Position numbers and translations under genes: made by a program. From Phyllostachys edulis (taxonomy: Eukaryota > Streptophyta > Magnoliopsida > Poales > Poaceae): a stretch of DNA of 64,000 nucleotides. Below, piece by piece: positions 34,029-46,528 of the stretch; within the stretch, counting starts at the first letter, position 1; every line of letters begins with the position of its first letter. Where the stretch lies: positions 110,644,412-110,708,411 of the forward strand of contig CM070562.1 in NCBI GenBank assembly GCA_036346405.1, in the 5' to 3' direction. A model generated the notes under the pieces. That model searched no databases and was not told the origin of the DNA. It saw only the letters and a program-made list of their open reading frames with translations.

Positions 34029-37000
34029 TCAATGGCGAGGCAGATGCCCATGCTCGCTTATGCTGCCTCTTAACCAGTAAAATGCGGCAAGCTTCTTCTT
34101 CATCCGCAAGGGGCCTGATCTATTCTGCAGAGCTGGTAATGGTACACGAGCGCCCATTGACACTGCTGAGCGAGGGTCATGCTCACGCCTTTCTTCTATA
34201 CGGCCAGAACTGTACTCCATGGTTATAAATGGTGAGGGATTCCAGTAGTCTGAATACCCAGAAGCCCCATTATTCCACCAGCTACCGCTACCACTACCAC
34301 TGTCAAGGGCCAGGCCTCCTTGGTACTCATCATCTGGGTCACATGATGAATCCCTGTGGCTGTAAGAATCATCGCAAGCCTCCTCTGCGTCATTGTAAAT
34401 AAGCTTCAGGGCCTGCACGACTTCACCCATGAATGGCCTCTGTGACGGATCGTTGTGAACACAGACGGAAGCGATGGATGCTACTTTGGCTACATTGTCA
34501 AAGTTGAAATTGCCATTTAGAGAAGAGTCAATCAACCTCTCCAAACCCTCCTTATAACATAGCAGAGGACGAGCCCAAGTCACAAGGTTCTCAGGATCCT
34601 TGGTATCAGACATGCATACGGGCTTCCTTCCTGATAAAAGCTCCAGCAAGACAACCCCATAACTGTAGACATCGCTCTTGACAAGAAGGTGCCCTGTCAT
34701 GGCATATTCTGGAGCAACATACCTGTGTGATCACAGAGTTTTTTTTAGACTCAAGAGGGTGAACAAAATGGAATCAAGTAAAAGCAAGGTACTGTGGAGC
34801 ATATTTATGGTACCACAATTCGTCTAGCCTAAAAAAATGTGATTTGTCAAGAACTCTGCCAAGTGTTATTATTGTTTGACACTAGATGGTATCAGGAGCC
34901 ATAATTGGAACTGATCAATGAAATTATGCGGACTTTTTTTTCTTTCCAAAATGCAACATCATGGAAAGCATCTGGAAGGCATATCAGTATAAATCACAGA
35001 AAACCAAAGTCATTCGATCATGATTTCACCTAATACAAAAAAATGTGGCATATATATATCACTCTTATTTATAAATAAAAACATGGTTATTGACATCATC
35101 ATAGTGGACAGGCATAAGCAAAGTGGTTCTTACCCAAAAGTACCCATTACCCTAGTAGAAATTGGATGAATTCCATTAGTTGCCTCCCTTGCTAAACCAA
35201 AATCAGTAACCTTGGGAGTGAAATCTTCCTCCAACAATATATTGCTGGCCTTGAAGTCACGATGTATAACATGAGGGTTTGAATCTTCATGTAGGTATGC
35301 TAGGCCTCTAGCAGCACCCAGAGCAATTTTCATTCTAACATCCCAGTTCAGCATGCCCTTAGCCTTGTCAGCACCTAGACATAAAAGACTCAGATTAACC
35401 CAAAGAATCATGCTGAGTGCACAAAATACTAAACCTAGGCTCAAACTTGGTAGAGTTAAGTATGGAATCAATTTTTGTTTTGTAAAGCACAGTGCAGTGC
35501 TTTCCTTGAGCTACATCATTGGAAGAATTTCAGCTGTTAGATTGGAAGGGCAGTTGATCCCTGTCCTTCCATGCATTTCCCTTGAGCCCAAATCATTACA
35601 GATTTCAAAGTTGTTAAATTAGAATCGCAGGTGATCCTGCCAGTCCATGCTTGGACAAAAGAAATCGTCGGACCAAACCTCATCTAGTTATTTTATTAGG
35701 AGAAACGTAATTAAATCTTTCCATTTTTGTTGTCGCCCACTATATATATTGGTTGGCATGGTTTCAATGGTTATCAAACATAGCTTATAGTAACTAATAT
35801 TTACTGCATACCATGAAGATGGGATTCCACACTTCCATTGCGTATAAGCTCATAAACAAGACACCTTTTGTTACGCTCAATGCAAATGCCAATCAATTTG
35901 ACAAGATTACGATGGTGCAATCGACTGAGCATTTCCACCTCCGCAATGAACTCACGATCGCCGCTCCTGTCCTCTCTTGTGAGCAATTTAACAGCAATCT
36001 CATTTCCATCATCCATGGTCCCATGATAGACACGTCCAAACCCACCTTCACCCAAAACTCTTTTTGAATTGAAACCATCGGTGGCCTTTTTAAGCTGGGC
36101 TAGCGAAAATGTCTTTACTGATGTCGTGCAAGTAGCCATTGTTGAGAGCATTGACGCCGATGCAGAGCTCACCATACTAGTTGACAAAGTTGATCTGCCA
36201 CCTGTATCACGCATTAAGTTGTTAGTGTAACTGCAGTGTTTAATAGCAACAATTTAGTGTACTGGAAAGGTTGGAACTCCGGGGAGCTCTATTGGTGACT
36301 AAGCAAAAAGGACCAAGTTTAAGTGAAGCAAAAGGCAACAAACATCGGAGAGGGTCTGGGAAGACTGTTATTAAGGTGTTTCTCAATATCTAGTACAAGA
36401 AGCTTCTATATACTCCCTCCATTCTCAAATAGATATCGTCCTAGAATGCATGGAGTCAAACTTTTAAAACTTTAACTAATGTACGTAAAGGTATTTCCAT
36501 GTGGACCTGCATGCAGCACATAGCATATGTTAGTCTACCAGGGATACAGGTCTTTAGAGGCATAAGAAACGATTGAAGTGCCAAATTGTGCTGCCTATAA
36601 CCTTTTTTGAGGCTTTGCCCGTGCTCTTGCAGACTCGCACAAAGTGTAACTCTGATTCCCAACCTCTAAGTGGCAACAGAATCACTTGGGGTGGAAAATA
36701 CTATCCAACAGTTTAGTGTTTCAATTTTCGCTTTGCCCAGCCACGCTGAAACAGTGCATGATACTCCCTCCATTACAAATTGATGCTGTGGTATACGGGC
36801 AATCTAAGTTTTTCAGGTTTAACCAGAAATATCTAGGTTGGCCACATGAAAATGATATTAATAAATTTGTTGTCAAAAGTACTGACATAACATCATATTT
36901 TTATATCTTTCTGCTAACATATTCTTGTAAAAAAAACTATGATCACAGTATTATCTTGGAGACCATGGAAAATCAGAAACAATAGTTTTTGTAATGTGTG

Positions 37001-39514
37001 TAATAGTAAATTGATCTAGCATGTAAATACTTGAAATATCATTTATATGCACATGAGGAAAAGCATTCAAATAGAAAGGTTTCCAAATTGCCCAGAAGGT
37101 TTAAATGATAGAAACTTGCTAAGCATAAACAAACAACAGCAAGTAATAATAGTAAAAAAACAGCATACTAACTACAACAAAAAAATTACACATTACCGTA
37201 CCGTATCTTTTGTTAACTGCCGGGGTAGTGATTGCAGGGCTCACAGCCTCATGAAGTTGTTTAGATTTCATCCATTTTACTACTAAAATAATGAGCCCAA
37301 TGCATGCCACAATAAGTGTGAGAGAAGACCCTGAAACTACCACGATGATCCAACTATCTAATTTCTTGATCTTCTGAGGATGCACAACGGCGGTTATAGG
37401 ATCTTCTCCGGTAGAACCCGATCCATGAGATGACTCAGACAGAGATGGTGGGGCGGATTGCAGCCCTGCAGTGACAACATTGCATAACTGAAACATAAAT
37501 TCAAGTAAATAATCTAAGAAGCAAATATTCCATGTATAGGTTTTTACCTGGATAGGTAATATTTATAACTTCATAATCTCCAAAAATAGATGAATTTATC
37601 TGAACCTTCTTATTCCAGAACCTATCAGATATTAGGGAGGCAGTATAGCTATCAAACTGTTCTCTTAGTGGCACCAAATAAATGGTCACCCTTGTCTTTT
37701 GGTCATCCTGGATACTTGCAATTGCAGCCATAATCTTCACCTGGCTTTGTTTAAGAAATGTCCCAGCTGCAACTTCAACTTCTAATTCTGCTATGCGCAT
37801 GAATAGTAAATACGGAGCTACGTCAAGATCAACGATAATACTAAGAGGCAGCACACAACCACAGGGGGAACCAATCGGTGTTGTTGTCATTGGCTCATTG
37901 CAAACAAAGCTAGAGCAACCTGCTGAAGATATAAGGGACTATTCAGTGCAAAACACAAGAAAACTCACAAGCTTGTAGTTAGTTACAGAAGCAGTCCACA
38001 TCTCAATAGCTGCTACTAAATAATAGTCTACAGAAGTATGAACAATATCAAATATTTGGCGAAGTAATACAAGTATGTGTGACAAGGTTAAAGTATAAAA
38101 TTGCAAACATAAGTTGCAAACCTTGGGGCGGGGGGGATGAGGATGGCGAATGGGCTTGATGTGCTTCTCTATGGTGCTTGTGTGAAGAAGGGCGCACAGC
38201 AATGCCTGTAAGAATAAACAGATATTAAACAGCTGATGGAGGAAATTTAAAGCCAGACCTTTTAGCACTGAAGTTGTCAGTCACATACCAGGAGATTCTG
38301 GAGACAATGTCATTGGAGAAAATGCTGGGGAAATTCGAGGTCCAAACACTCTTGTATCAGGGGAATTTGATGGATGCAGTGCTGGACTAGGCGGTATGGT
38401 TGCTGGAGAATCAAGGGATTAGGTTTACATTTAAGAAAAATTGCAAAAGCTGATGGGAGAAAATTTTGTACCAATCATATGACTATGTTAAGATTAACAA
38501 CATATGTACAGTCACATGGTTACTTCAAGCAGGCTCGGGCGCAATGTACTTGGGACCTCATACGGGTTGGATTGGAACTGCTTAAGCGCTATTCGACTTT
38601 TAAGATTTTATGCAATGTTCTCTTGGCTGGTTATGCCAGCCAGATGGCACGTCTCCGCTGTTTTCATGAACTATAAATGAAAAAAAAAAAAAAAAAACCT
38701 TGAAGGAGCAACATAGTGCGACAGCCAACAGGCATTTCCAAGGTCTAGTGGAGTACAACAGCCATGCATGAAAAAAGAAGCTCAAACTACTTATCACTGC
38801 ATCCTTAAACAAGCAGCACTCCATAGCAACCCTTGTATCCACCAGTCCCATGCACCCTGAGTCTTTAGCACAAGAAACTAGCAGTACCCGTCTGCTTCGA
38901 GCATGAACACCCTTGAGAAGACAACGCCAGGCTACATAAATCTCCTGCTCCCCAAGCATACCGAGTGGGTGTCAGCCGCAACACACTCTCCAAATCCTCT
39001 CGGGGGCAGACTTGCAATTGGGATCCCAGCCCATACGCACATCTCCAGACGCATAGCATACACCCAACTCACCGACACCGTGGTAGATCCTCCACTAGGC
39101 AAAACCATCAATCACGCCACAATCCAAAATGTTTCCCCCAAAAACGTGCCGCTAACAGCATAATTCCACATCTCACCACAAAAACACCACCCCCTGCCCG
39201 GCGTGCATCGCACCCCGATTCCAAGCACCCGAGCCCGTGACAGCAGCATCGCAGCTTGCCAGATCCCCCGCGAAGCTACCAAGCTAAGATTTCCGCCAAA
39301 ATGCAGCACCAGAAGCGCAATCCCCACACCCCGAAAACCCGACCCAAAGCGCACAAGCACAGCCGCCGAGAGAGCGAGCCACCAACCCCGCCCAACCCAA
39401 CAATGGCAGAAAACAAAAGCGAAAGCAAGCCGCAAGAGAGCAAGCGAGTATACCATCAAGCGCGTCGCCCGCGCGGAGCAGGAGCGGGAGCAGGAGGAGG
39501 AAGCCGCCGCCCAT
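34029..39514 (-). CDS. ALE2: Receptor-like serine/threonine kinase, ALE2 type
   Basis: Eight exons on the minus strand: 39514-39454, 38402-38289, 38205-38122, 37919-37548, 37465-37202, 36201-35812, 35374-35134, 34722-34029. All are GT-AG and in frame, giving 739 residues. ALE2 in Arabidopsis acts in epidermis and cuticle formation at the plasma membrane. Seen here: a signal peptide (MGGGFLLLLPLLLRAGDA), a Pro/Ser/His-rich stretch, a conserved extracellular domain (CSSFVCNEPMTTTPIGSPCG and VAAGTFLKQSQVKIM), one membrane helix (about 249-274), and a kinase from about 345. Kinase landmarks are LGEGGFGRVY, AVKLL, VIHRDFKASN, DFGLA and GYVAPEYAMTGHLLVKSDVY. The tail ends near NRSGPLRMKKK and GSISEHG, as in ALE2. 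All catalytic residues are present, so it looks active. The exon 5 donor is the first GT (GTACGG), required by the frame. Introns hold partial MITEs. Confidence 0.95.
36411..36800. mobile_element. Two partial Stowaway-like ends in an ALE2 intron
   Basis: TA followed by CTCCCTCCATT occurs at 36411 and TACTCCCTCCATTACAAAT at 36762, the usual grass Stowaway/Mariner terminal sequence. Both are in the same orientation. No inverted GGAGGGAG partner was seen for either, so they are probably truncated copies. Confidence 0.5.
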
Positions 39515-39809
39515 CTCACCCCGGGGCGCTACACCATTGCCCGGGCGGCGGATCTGGAAGCTTCGGGAGGAAGCGGCGGATCGGGGCGCCGGGCGGCGAT
39601 GGGGATGGGGAACGAGGCGAGGCTGTAGGGCGGAGAGGGATGCGTGGGGAAGGCAATAAATTGGTTTGCATCCGCTGCTGCTCGCGTTGGTATTGTTTCG
39701 TCTGATTTGGTGGCGCTGGTTTGGTTTGTTTCGCTGCGGCTGGATTAATTTGGGGTGGAATTAATGTGCTGCTTTGTGCTTTCTAATCGCGGGGTTAAGC
39801 TTGATAGAA

Positions 39810-39838
39810 TTAGAGATGGAGATGGAGATGGAGATGGT
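39810..39838 (+). repeat. GGAGAT microsatellite
   Basis: Four to five copies of a GGAGAT hexamer about 300 bp upstream of the ALE2 start codon, in the likely promoter or leader. Confidence 0.7.
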
Positions 39839-40284
39839 TTCGAATCCGGGAGAGGCAACGGCGCGTTACTGCGACGCGAGGGAGCAAGGACGGAGAGAGC
39901 TCAGAGAGGGGAGGGAGAAGCCAAGTGGCCAACGCGCTCGAGCGTCTCGTCGTCCATCACGGTCGGATTACTAGATTTTGTTATTTGTAGATGTTGGAAT
40001 TTTTCGGATTACTAGATTTTGTCCTTTGTAGATGTTGGTATTTTTGTAGCGGTGCCTGCGCTGCTATTTTTTTTAATAAAAAAAACCGTTGGTATACGAC
40101 AATGGTAGAGTCAGAACTTTTTCGAAGCCTGAGTAAGCCTTCCGAAGTCTGGGTAAGCCCACGGCTATGGCCACGACACGAGTTCACGACGCCGCTCGTC
40201 TCCCAACCGCCGCAAAGCGCAAGCAAAGCTCGGCCGAGGGCGCCGCCCGCCTGGTGTACGATACAACGCTGATACGACGAGGTA

Positions 40285-40915
40285 GAGATGGCGATAACGG
40301 ATGACGGACGAACGGACGCTGTGACTACTATGGTCACCACTAACCTTAGGTGTTGGGCGTCAAAGTCGCAGACCGTCAACGACAAGAGGTGAAGGATGAG
40401 AAGGCAAGTAGTGAGGATTGCTGCAGCAAGCGGCGACCGCTAACCTAGAAAACAGCAAAAGGAAGGTACTGTGCAAGTGACCAAGGGGAGAGGGAGTGGC
40501 AATTTGTTGGCGGGAAGTTTGAGTTTGCAATTGCGGATGTGAAATTAGGTTTTGGTCATTGTAGGGTCCCCTTTTTATTAACCGTATGGTGTTTGATATG
40601 ATGAGTTAGAGATATGTGATAGTGGATGATAGACGATGGACGCTAAGAATGCTACCATCACCACTGACTGTCAACGACAAGATGTGAAGGATGAGAAAGC
40701 AAGTGGTGAGGATATGGCGAGGGCTGCAAGGCACCGATGACACTTGCCGCAAGCGGTGGTCGCTAACCTAGAAAACAAAAGATACAAGTGATCGAGAAGA
40801 GAGGAAGCGGCATTTTTTTGCGGGAAGTTTTGAGTTGCACTTGTGGGTGTGTCATTATGTTTTGTTCATTGCAGTGTCACTCTTTTTATCGAGTGTATAA
40901 TGTGCTTTTTAGGGG
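40285..40915. repeat. Diverged tandem duplication, period about 330 bp
   Basis: 40285-40590 and 40617-40915 share many phrases in order: GTCAACGACAAGA-GTGAAGGATGAGAA, CGCTAACCTAGAAAACA, and GCGGGAAGTTT before an AT-rich end. No coding capacity is evident. The duplicated unit is unidentified. Confidence 0.7.
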
Positions 40916-40919
40916 TGCA

Positions 40920-42085
40920 AATACGTAAGGATAGAAACCCTAGATCGTAGTGACGACACGTGGCAGATGATGACCACCAAGATTCGCATAGGTTTACCAT
41001 CACCACTAAGTCTAGATATGCACTCGTCGTATATACCTGTGCGTGAAAGATAAATTAGTTTGACCTCCTTATTTCAGGGAGGAGACTATAATTTTTAGAA
41101 ACAATAATATTTTAGCATCGCTACTAAAATTAGCAAGGTTTTATAAACAACAATTGATTGATCCTTAAATATAGAAGATCCACTATTGATTTACACCCAA
41201 ACATCCATAGCACGCGATTGCACGTGGATTAGGTTTGATAACAATATATATCTTTTTCAATATTATATAAGCTAAAAATATAGCATTGTCAAGTGACGAG
41301 GGGGGCGGCCTGCGGAGAAAGGTACAACCATAAATGGTGTTTCAAATGAAAACAAATCCTCTGCGTGGAAGAATAAAATGTAGCTTCTACGGTGTGTGCA
41401 TTAAGCATTCAAACCGTTGGATCTAAAAGCAAAAGACTGGATGCAATTGCAACTGCAGGAGTACTACGTAAACACTGTAGCAATCTTAGTCGGCAATGCA
41501 GCCGATGATATGGAGCGCCCGCTTTTGATCTAACGGGGGAAACATACCTCTAATGCAAATTAGAGTAGCTTCTCTGATCCGTTTTCGTTTTAACTATTTT
41601 ATTTAGACTAGTGCATGTTTGTACTGTTAGATTATGAACCGAAAGTCCGTCTAAAGTGTAATCCAATTCAGAACTCGATCTCGGATCAGATAACAGTTTT
41701 GAGCCTGCAAAACTTGGTCTAGCTAGAACGCTAGATGGCTAGCACGGCCGATCAAGTGGTGGCTCCACGCGAAAGCGTGCAAGAAAGCTGCTGCCTAGTG
41801 TGATAGCGTCAGGTATTACGGGTAAAACGCGCGTGCATACAGCTAGATCCTCTATCCACTCGCGCGACGCACCGTGTCCGTGTGGGAAAAGCCTCTCTTG
41901 CCGCTGGCCTTGCTGAGCAAAAGGCGTGCCCCGTTATGACAATGACACTGACGAGCAGCGACTTTAGTGTGCCAAAAGCCGGCAGCTACTTCTGACCTGT
42001 GAGTTGTGGCTGATCATCAGATTCAGACAGAATGGTTTGGTAATGGACCAACCCGACCCCAGGGGGGCAAGAAACAAAGGTCGTA
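40920..42085. other. Intergenic, no gene seen
   Basis: No supported gene. The 41300-41520 part resembles 57040-57180 in words such as AAATCCTCT and AACCGTTGGATCTAAAA versus AACCGTCCGATTTAAAA, suggesting another old repeat pair. Confidence 0.4.
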
Positions 42086-42088
42086 CAT

Positions 42089-42675
42089 GTGTTTGGTTGG
42101 CGGGATAAAACGGGATGGTCCGGAATGAGATGGTTTCACTTCGGGGAATATTTTTGTTTGATTCGAGACGGCGTGGTGCGGCAAATTTTGCCAAACGAGC
42201 TCGTCTCGGTCGGACACTCTTGTCCCATCCGCCTTGTGGCCGGGCAACGAGGGCGCGAGCGAACGGGAGGGAACCGGAACTGATGGAGACGAGGCCGGTC
42301 GAGGCGGCAGCGGAAGGGGCCGGAGCCGATGGAGACGAGGCCGGTCGGGGAGGCGGCGGAAGGCGGCGGAGCTGATGGAGACGAGGCCGGTCGGGGAGGT
42401 GCCGGTGCTGGACAGGGAGAGGAGAGAAAAGGTTGTCGGCCGATGAAAAGGCCGGAGAAAAGGAAAAGAGGGAAAAGATTTGAAGAAAAAAAATGGTCAT
42501 CAAAATGCAACTACATTCATCAAACCAAACACCATCTTGAATCATCTAGGACTATCATATCTCACCAACCAAACAAAATCATGTATCATCATATCCTATC
42601 AACCAAACACCAAACTTGTACCATACTATCTAGGACCATCTCATCTTATTCACCCTAATTCACCCAACCAAACAC
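42089..42675. mobile_element. Non-autonomous terminal-inverted-repeat element
   Basis: Left GTGTTTGGTTGGCGGGATAA and inverted right GTGTTTGGTTGGGTGAATTA; both continue to a GATGGTCC word a little further in. The interior has a GAC/GGCCGG-rich repeat (GATGGAGACGAGGCCGGTCG) present three times at about 42282-42400. No transposase. Confidence 0.6.
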
Positions 42676-42682
42676 ACCCAAA

Positions 42683-42980
42683 GGGGCTTGTTTGGTTCCG
42701 TACCTAATGAATTTTACCAAATTAATTTTAGTGTGATCAAAACATTTTATAGCAAACCAAATAATGATCAAAATTTGTTGGGCCCACATGGTATAGAGAG
42801 AGGAAAGTTAACAAAATTTTGGTCACCAATTTTGCCACACATGTTTTGCCCCAAAATCTTGCCAAACCTTATCAAATACATGGGGCATTCGAAATTTTGG
42901 CCACCAACTAAATGGAGCCCGAAATGCCTAGACATTACCAATATTTGGCTCGGCTTTTGGGTTCAGAACCAAACAAGCTC
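42683..42980. mobile_element. Tourist-like MITE
   Basis: Left GGGGCTTGTTTGGTTCCG and inverted right GAGCTTGTTTGGTTCTG, about 298 bp, directly abutting the element at 42089-42675. Interior rich in CCAAAATTTTG words. Target duplication not clear. Confidence 0.6.
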
Positions 42981-43151
42981 AAAATCACAAACACCTTCAG
43001 GGTTTGAGTTTTCACTACAAATTCGTGTCGTTTTTGGACGCGGCCCGCTAATTTTCCACGGGACAGATGCAGTAACATGGGCTTGTATACCGTCCACTTT
43101 TGTGGCCCAGAGGATGGAATGGAAATTGTGAGATCATCCAAGCTAAACTTG

Positions 43152-44305
43152 CTCTGACGATGAAAGAGAAGTACGCTACGCACGCGGAGGTCCCTATCCA
43201 AGACGGTCACCATCAGCTGGAGCGACAGGGAGGTCCAGCGAGCGGCAACCGATGCAGCAGCAGCCTACTGATCAGATCATTCATCAGCTAAACCTGCGAC
43301 TGCCAGTATTGATCAGATCATTCATCAGCTAGCCTGACGGCGACAACCTAGCAAAGCCTAGCAACAGCTAATATACATCAGTGAGTACAAAGATGCTTAA
43401 AAAGCCTCTAAACAAAATGTAATTATACAAATGTTTGGCTTGTCGAAGAGTGGGCGGTATGGTTATTTTAACACAAATCAGGTTTAGCTTAAATACCGTA
43501 ACTATTTTTCAAACTTATGACACGTTCATTTCAACTCAAAATCAAAGTGTCGTTTGTATAAGCAAGTTTCCATATATATATTACTACTCATGAGGTTTCA
43601 TCCACCTATCTCCGGATCATACCTACAACCACTTTTACGTTGACATGTACTCATCCCACATTTTATCACAACTAACCAAATATAACTTTATTCACAATGC
43701 ACATAACCGGATGCACGACTATTCGAATAGATTATACACTCTACAAAAGGTTATATAGCTTTACCTCACAAGATATAATCAACTCATAATGTCGGCTAAT
43801 GACACCTATAGGTGTGCGACAAAGATAATCATAACAAGTTTTTTTATACCTAATCTAAACACTTCTCCCGCCCGGTAGGTAAACCCCCTCAACACGGAGA
43901 CAACAACCGTTACAAGGCACACCTAGAATGCTCTCATCAGCCAGCTGCATTTTTAATGAGGGACATGCCGTTGTGAGGGATATCTGCATCCCTTTTCGGC
44001 GATAAGAATCCAAACTATTACTATGCGCGGGAGTTATGCCGAAAACAAGCAAAGTACATGGTCAGGTCGCGTCCATACTTGACTTGTGGTTGCACGATTA
44101 TTAGTTCAGAAACACGGTACATGATTAGGTCTTTAATCAACTCAAACAATACAATCTACAAACCCAACTCTCGTGCAGCCCTTGCATCGGTCTACCATCC
44201 ACTCGCCCAAGTCTCTGACAATGAAAAAGAAGAATGTATGATGCACAGGTGGAGGTCCCTATCCAAGACGGTCACCATCAGATAGCGACAGGGAGATCGA
44301 GCAAG
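43152..44305. repeat. Direct repeat of about 90 bp flanking an LTR fragment
   Basis: 43152-43242 and 44213-44305 share CGGAGGTCCCTATCCAAG or GGAGGTCCCTATCCAAGACG and the following GGTCACCATCAG, plus flanking TCTGAC-ATGAAA-AGAAG. The core is identical over about 34 bases. Between them lie a 22-bp duplication (TGATCAGATCATTCATCAGC, 43269 and 43311) and sequence at 43700-44210 that matches the left part of the LTR at 54503-56078. Confidence 0.75.
43560..44212 (-). mobile_element. LTR-derived fragment
   Basis: Shares long runs with 54510-54980: ACTTGTGGTTGCACGATTAT, TCTCGTGCA-CCCTTGCA, CTGCATCCCTTTTCG and CCGG-GGGT-AACCCC-TCAACAC. Shorter matches occur at 48390-48800 within the solo LTR. No ends or coding part are present here. 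Confidence 0.65.
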
Positions 44306-44306
44306 A

Positions 44307-44684
44307 GTTTTTGGCTCATTTAGCCTCTTTTTAGAGCGAAATAGCAAAAATATTCACCCAAAACGAAATGGCAAAAATAACACCACTATCGTGCGAAAAC
44401 ACCGTGGCAGGCCTGCCGCGCACCTAGATCGTGGCAGGGCCCCCTGACGCTAACCCAGTCCACGATAGGTCGCATGTGCATGGCACCTGCCGCGGACTGG
44501 GTTGTCGCAATCTGGGAGAGCAGCAGGCCGCCTATCACTGGCTGGAAAGTCGTCGCGTGTCCTGTCATGCTTTGGGTATATGGCAGACCCCCTGCCACAA
44601 CTTTTTCGCAAGAAAGAGTTATCATTTTTACCATTTTGTTTTAGAGGCTATTTCGTTTCAAAACATGCTAAATAAGCCAAAAAC
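44307..44684. mobile_element. Mutator-like MITE with long inverted ends
   Basis: Left GTTTTTGGCTCATTTAGC and inverted right GTTTTTGGCTTATTTAGC; similarity continues to GAAATAGC and AAAATGGTAAAA words. The interior carries CCGTGGCAGG and CCTGCC-type palindromic words. A target duplication could not be read. Confidence 0.65.
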
Positions 44685-44890
44685 TGGGTGAGCGATATAC
44701 TCATCGCTTCACGGTCTCCTATATAAACTTTTATAAACTACCTCTATTATTCTTAGCTATGTCCACACACTTTGTTGCGTCGTTTGGCATGCTTAAAATA
44801 TTATTAGAGGGTATTTATATATATGCACTTGTCAAAAGTGCCAAAACGGAGGTGGTAGCTAGTACTGCACTTTATTGACCGACCGAGGAT

Positions 44891-45218
44891 TTGCCTCATT
44901 TAGCACATTTTTAAAGTGAATATAGTAAAGTGGGCTCTAATACGAAATGGCAAAAATGTCACATCTACTGTGCGAAATGCCGCGACAGGGAGTATACTGT
45001 GCACCAATTACGCGATAGAACACGTGGCGGAATCTCAATCGACGACGGGCGGCCTGTCGCACACCCAGAGAGTGGCATGTCGTCTGTACACATCACCTGC
45101 TGTGGTTTGGGTGCCGCTGCGATGTTTTCGTGTGGCAGTGTATCATTTTTGACATTTCATGTTTTTTTATGCTATTTTTGCTAGTTAGATTAAAAAACTG
45201 TTAAATGAGAGGGAAAAA
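44891..45218. mobile_element. Second Mutator-like MITE of the same group
   Basis: Left TTTGCCTCATTTAGCACA and inverted right TTTCCCTCTCATTTAACAG, with TACGAAATGGCAAAAATGTC inside matching the 44307 element. The interior has GCGACAGG and CCTGTCGC inverted words. No coding capacity. Confidence 0.6.
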
Positions 45219-46006
45219 AAATCACATATAAGGAGTTGGCTCGAGGAAGGCCCACACTATCTTATAGTACTACCATAGGAGGAGCAGATGAGTATCCTAG
45301 TTCACTCCGGTAGTCCTATTTGCATGCATAGCTAAGCAAGCAGCCAAAGCTGCCTCAATCCAGTGTCACACGGGCACGTAAAGGAGGAAGCCAAATGTCA
45401 GAGACAGGAGCGGGGCGCGTGCGGTGCAGATGTGCAGTGCGCGGCCGCTAGCACACACGTACGTACAGCGTCTTGTCTCAGCGATGAGATACGTCCTGTG
45501 TGTCGAAATCTTTTCCTGAGGGGGCTAGTTACTGTAGTGCGGTAGTGCATTACATTTTCAAACTGAACCAAACAAACCGTATCGAAAATACCGAACCGTA
45601 CCGGTCAACTCGGTTTGACCGGTATTAAGTATGGGATTCAAAATTTTGGCTTTTTGGTATTTTCAGTAAAAACTGACTGCAAACCGGAAAAAACCGAAAT
45701 GTCGTTTTATTCTACGCACGTAGCTCGGCTGGCCGCTCAGGGCCTCAGGCACTTGCGCCTCGCGCAGACGCGCTCGGCCCATCTCACAGTCATAGGCCCA
45801 TCACTCAATTGGTAGTGGCACTTGGCAACAAAGCATTTCAGCATTTCTTCCCCAATGTCCCAATCCCTCTGGCAGCTCTCGGCTCTGCCCTTGCCCCTAA
45901 CCCTAACATCTCACATCTGCATCTGGGGCTGGACTCTAGAGACTGGAGTGGCGGCGACTGGCGAGTGGCCGAGTAGGGACGTGGGGTGGCGGCGACTGGC
46001 GGCTCC

Positions 46007-46010
<4 letters not shown>

Positions 46011-46051
<41 letters not shown>
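46011..46051. repeat. CT microsatellite
   Basis: About 20 uninterrupted CT dinucleotides in the 5' part of hAT element C, upstream of the transposase start. Confidence 0.95.
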
Positions 46052-46053
<2 letters not shown>

Positions 46054-46528
46054 CTCTAGCCCTCCGGCCTCCGTGGCTCTACCTCCAGCAGCCAGCCAGC
46101 GCCGCTACGGTTGCCTACTACAGCCCTCCTGCTCTCCACCTCCATAGACCGCCGTGAGTCCCCCTGCATTCATCCAAGGTAACTCACTAAATCCACCTAT
46201 GAGGCTATGAGGCTCTGACCTCCCCCAGACGGGCAGTCCCCCTGCATGGTTTGATCTTTGATGAATCATTGATGCCTTGATACGGTGCTTGAGCCCTGAT
46301 GAAGTGATGGTTGTTAGATTTTAGCAAATCGATGGATTTAGGGTTGCACACTTACACTGGAAGTCTGGAACTGGGAGCCAACAACGGAGTCAGTAGGATC
46401 GTGCGATGTAAATTTCTTTGTCAATCTTTCACTACCAATTGCTACTTAGTTTGTTGTGATGATGATATGGGATCATTATGTCCACTGCCAATCACTCAAT
46501 TGCTAATCACTGCAATGTAAAACTTCAG

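Noticed and set aside
44298..44693. 9-bp target duplication for the 44307 MITE
   Set aside because: CGAGCAAGA and TGGGTGAGC share too little to be called a duplication.
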